Shown piece by piece: positions 63,043 through 64,000 of a stretch of 64,000 bases of DNA. Numbering within the stretch: the stretch's first letter is position 1; the number at the start of each line of letters is the position of its first letter. Under the pieces are notes generated by a model. The model ran no database searches. It had not been told where the DNA came from and saw only the letters and a program-made list of their open reading frames with translations. The position numbers were made by a program, and so were the translations under genes. The DNA is from an uncultured Eubacteriales bacterium (GTDB lineage: Bacteria > Bacillota > Clostridia > Oscillospirales > Oscillospiraceae). The DNA lies in contig UREY01000002.1 of assembly GCA_900546915.1 (NCBI GenBank), positions 1-64,000 of the forward strand, written 5' to 3'.

Positions 63043-64000
63043 ATCTCAGGCTCCTTTTCTGAGAGTTTCCGCTCAAAGCGGTATTTTTTGGTATGCGCCG
63101 GGACCTGGGTCGGATAACTGCCGCTGAAGCAGGCGGTACAGAAGCCGCCGCCGTGCTCCGCCAGCTTTTGCACATTTTCTACGCTGAGGTATCCCAGGGA
63201 ATCCGCTCCAATAATCCGGCAGACCTCTTCCACGGGGTGATGGGCTGCGATGAGCATGTCCCGGGAGTCAATGTCCGTGCCGTAATAGCAGGGATTGAGA
63301 AACGGCGGGGCGGAAATCCGCATATGTACCTCCGAGGCCCCGGCCTCCCGCAGCAGGCGGACAATCCGGGCCGATGTGGTACCCCGCACAATGGAATCGT
63401 CAATGAGGACGACCCGCTTGCCCTTCACCGTGGCGGCAATGGGATTTAATTTGATCCGCACCTTGTCCTCCCGGCTCCTCTGGCCCGGCGAGATGAAGGT
63501 CCTGCCGATGTATTTATTCTTAATCATGCCCACGCCGTAGGGAATCCCAGAGGCCTGGGCAAACCCGATGGCCGCGTCGATCCCGGAATCCGGCACTCCC
63601 ACCACCACATCGGCCTCCACAGGATGCTCCAGGGCCAGGAACATCCCCGCCCGGCGGCGGGCATTGTGGACAGAGCTGCCGTCTATCACCGAGTCCGGCC
63701 GGGCAAAATAAATATACTCAAACACGCACATGGTCCGCTCGGCCCTTTGGCAGTGGGTCCGGATGGAACGGACTCCCTCGCCGTCAAAGACGAGGATCTC
63801 GCCGGGCTCCACATCCCGAATCAGAGACGCGCCCACGGCGTCCAGGGCGCAACTCTCTGAGGCCACCACATAGGCCCCGTCGGACGTCTGCCCATAGCAC
63901 AGGGGCCGGAAGCCCCGGGGGTCCCGGACCGCCATGAGCTTTGTGGCCGACATGATCACCAGGGAGTACGCCCCCTGCAGCTTGTCCATCGCCCGGTCCA
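63039..64000 (-). CDS. purF: Amidophosphoribosyltransferase (N-terminus outside window)
   Basis: The first enzyme of purine synthesis makes phosphoribosylamine from PRPP and glutamine. The visible 320 residues start within the glutaminase domain ([22 protein letters not shown]), continue through [11 protein letters not shown] and the PRPP site [18 protein letters not shown], and end with [28 protein letters not shown] is the C-terminal motif of the Bacillus type. The catalytic N-terminal cysteine, promoter and any riboswitch lie beyond position 64000. The gene heads the visible operon. Confidence 0.95.
   Translation of the reverse strand, partial: DRAMDKLQGAYSLVIMSATKLMAVRDPRGFRPLCYGQTSDGAYVVASESCALDAVGASLIRDVEPGEILVFDGEGVRSIRTHCQRAERTMCVFEYIYFARPDSVIDGSSVHNARRRAGMFLALEHPVEADVVVGVPDSGIDAAIGFAQASGIPYGVGMIKNKYIGRTFISPGQRSREDKVRIKLNPIAATVKGKRVVLIDDSIVRGTTSARIVRLLREAGASEVHMRISAPPFLNPCYYGTDIDSRDMLIAAHHPVEEVCRIIGADSLGYLSVENVQKLAEHGGGFCTACFSGSYPTQVPAHTKKYRFERKLSEKEPEI

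Noticed and set aside
63039-64000. Purine riboswitch for the pur operon
   Set aside because: The purF start and leader lie outside the window, so nothing can be said.

Overview
The window comes from a GC-rich, Gram-positive, low-oxygen, probably gut-associated spore-former of the class Clostridia. I would guess the Oscillospirales (a Flavonifractor/Oscillibacter/Intestinimonas-like lineage), but the sequence alone does not fix the genus. The grounds are S-layer homology (SLH) proteins, a SpoIIQ-like M23 protein, an L27 with a cleavable N-terminal extension next to its protease Prp, the ylxM-ffh-rpsP-khpA order, a single-chain PurL of about 1230 residues, and strong SD sequences with frequent GTG/TTG starts.

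Layout. 1-2.5 kb: debris of a peptide-modification locus (C-terminal piece of a radical-SAM/SPASM enzyme and N-terminal piece of an ABC transporter), broken by two same-orientation ends of an IS256-family element, then two unknown exported or membrane proteins. 2.5-15.2 kb: a carbohydrate locus with GH3, GH38 alpha-mannosidase, GH130 mannoside phosphorylase, a lipoprotein plus two permeases of the LplABC type, and GH35 beta-galactosidase. This set fits uptake and breakdown of mannose-containing glycans such as N-glycan fragments. The same 19-nt element lies upstream of the GH130-GH38 operon and of the transporter operon. 15.4-18.7 kb: RecQ and a GH13 enzyme. 18.8-23 kb: a P-type cation ATPase behind a yybP-ykoY (Mn2+) riboswitch, and an ArsB/NhaD-type permease.

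23.2-32.7 kb: a surface-protein operon with a dockerin-bearing S8 protease, a small SLH protein with a cohesin-like N-terminal domain, and a large SLH/beta-helix protein. The first two look like a self-contained module for docking a protease on the cell surface. 33.3-37 kb: threonine catabolism (tdh-kbl) and an AraC-type regulator. 37-46.5 kb: housekeeping genes (obgE, rpmA-prp-rplU, an unknown 334-aa protein, khpA-rpsP-ffh-ylxM, spoIIQ-like, tatD, rlmD).

46.5-51.6 kb: an accessory island between rlmD and mnmA. It carries an MmeI-like single-chain restriction-modification enzyme, a DUF6414-like gene overlapping it by 4 nt, and 1.4 kb of non-coding DNA with duplicated hairpin blocks and an orphan consensus promoter. 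The recognition domain of the methyltransferase is an AT-rich cassette inside a GC-rich gene, a sign of specificity exchange. 51.6-64 kb: mnmA, then a purine operon reading leftward (purF, purM, purN, PurO-type IMP cyclohydrolase, purB, stand-alone AICAR transformylase, purD, purL). The last two steps to IMP use two separate proteins instead of bifunctional PurH.

The best candidates for something little described are the dockerin-protease/cohesin-SLH pair, the restriction enzyme-DUF6414 pair with its mosaic recognition domain, and the hairpin-rich non-coding DNA beside it. Domain calls come from reading motifs by eye; no database search was run.
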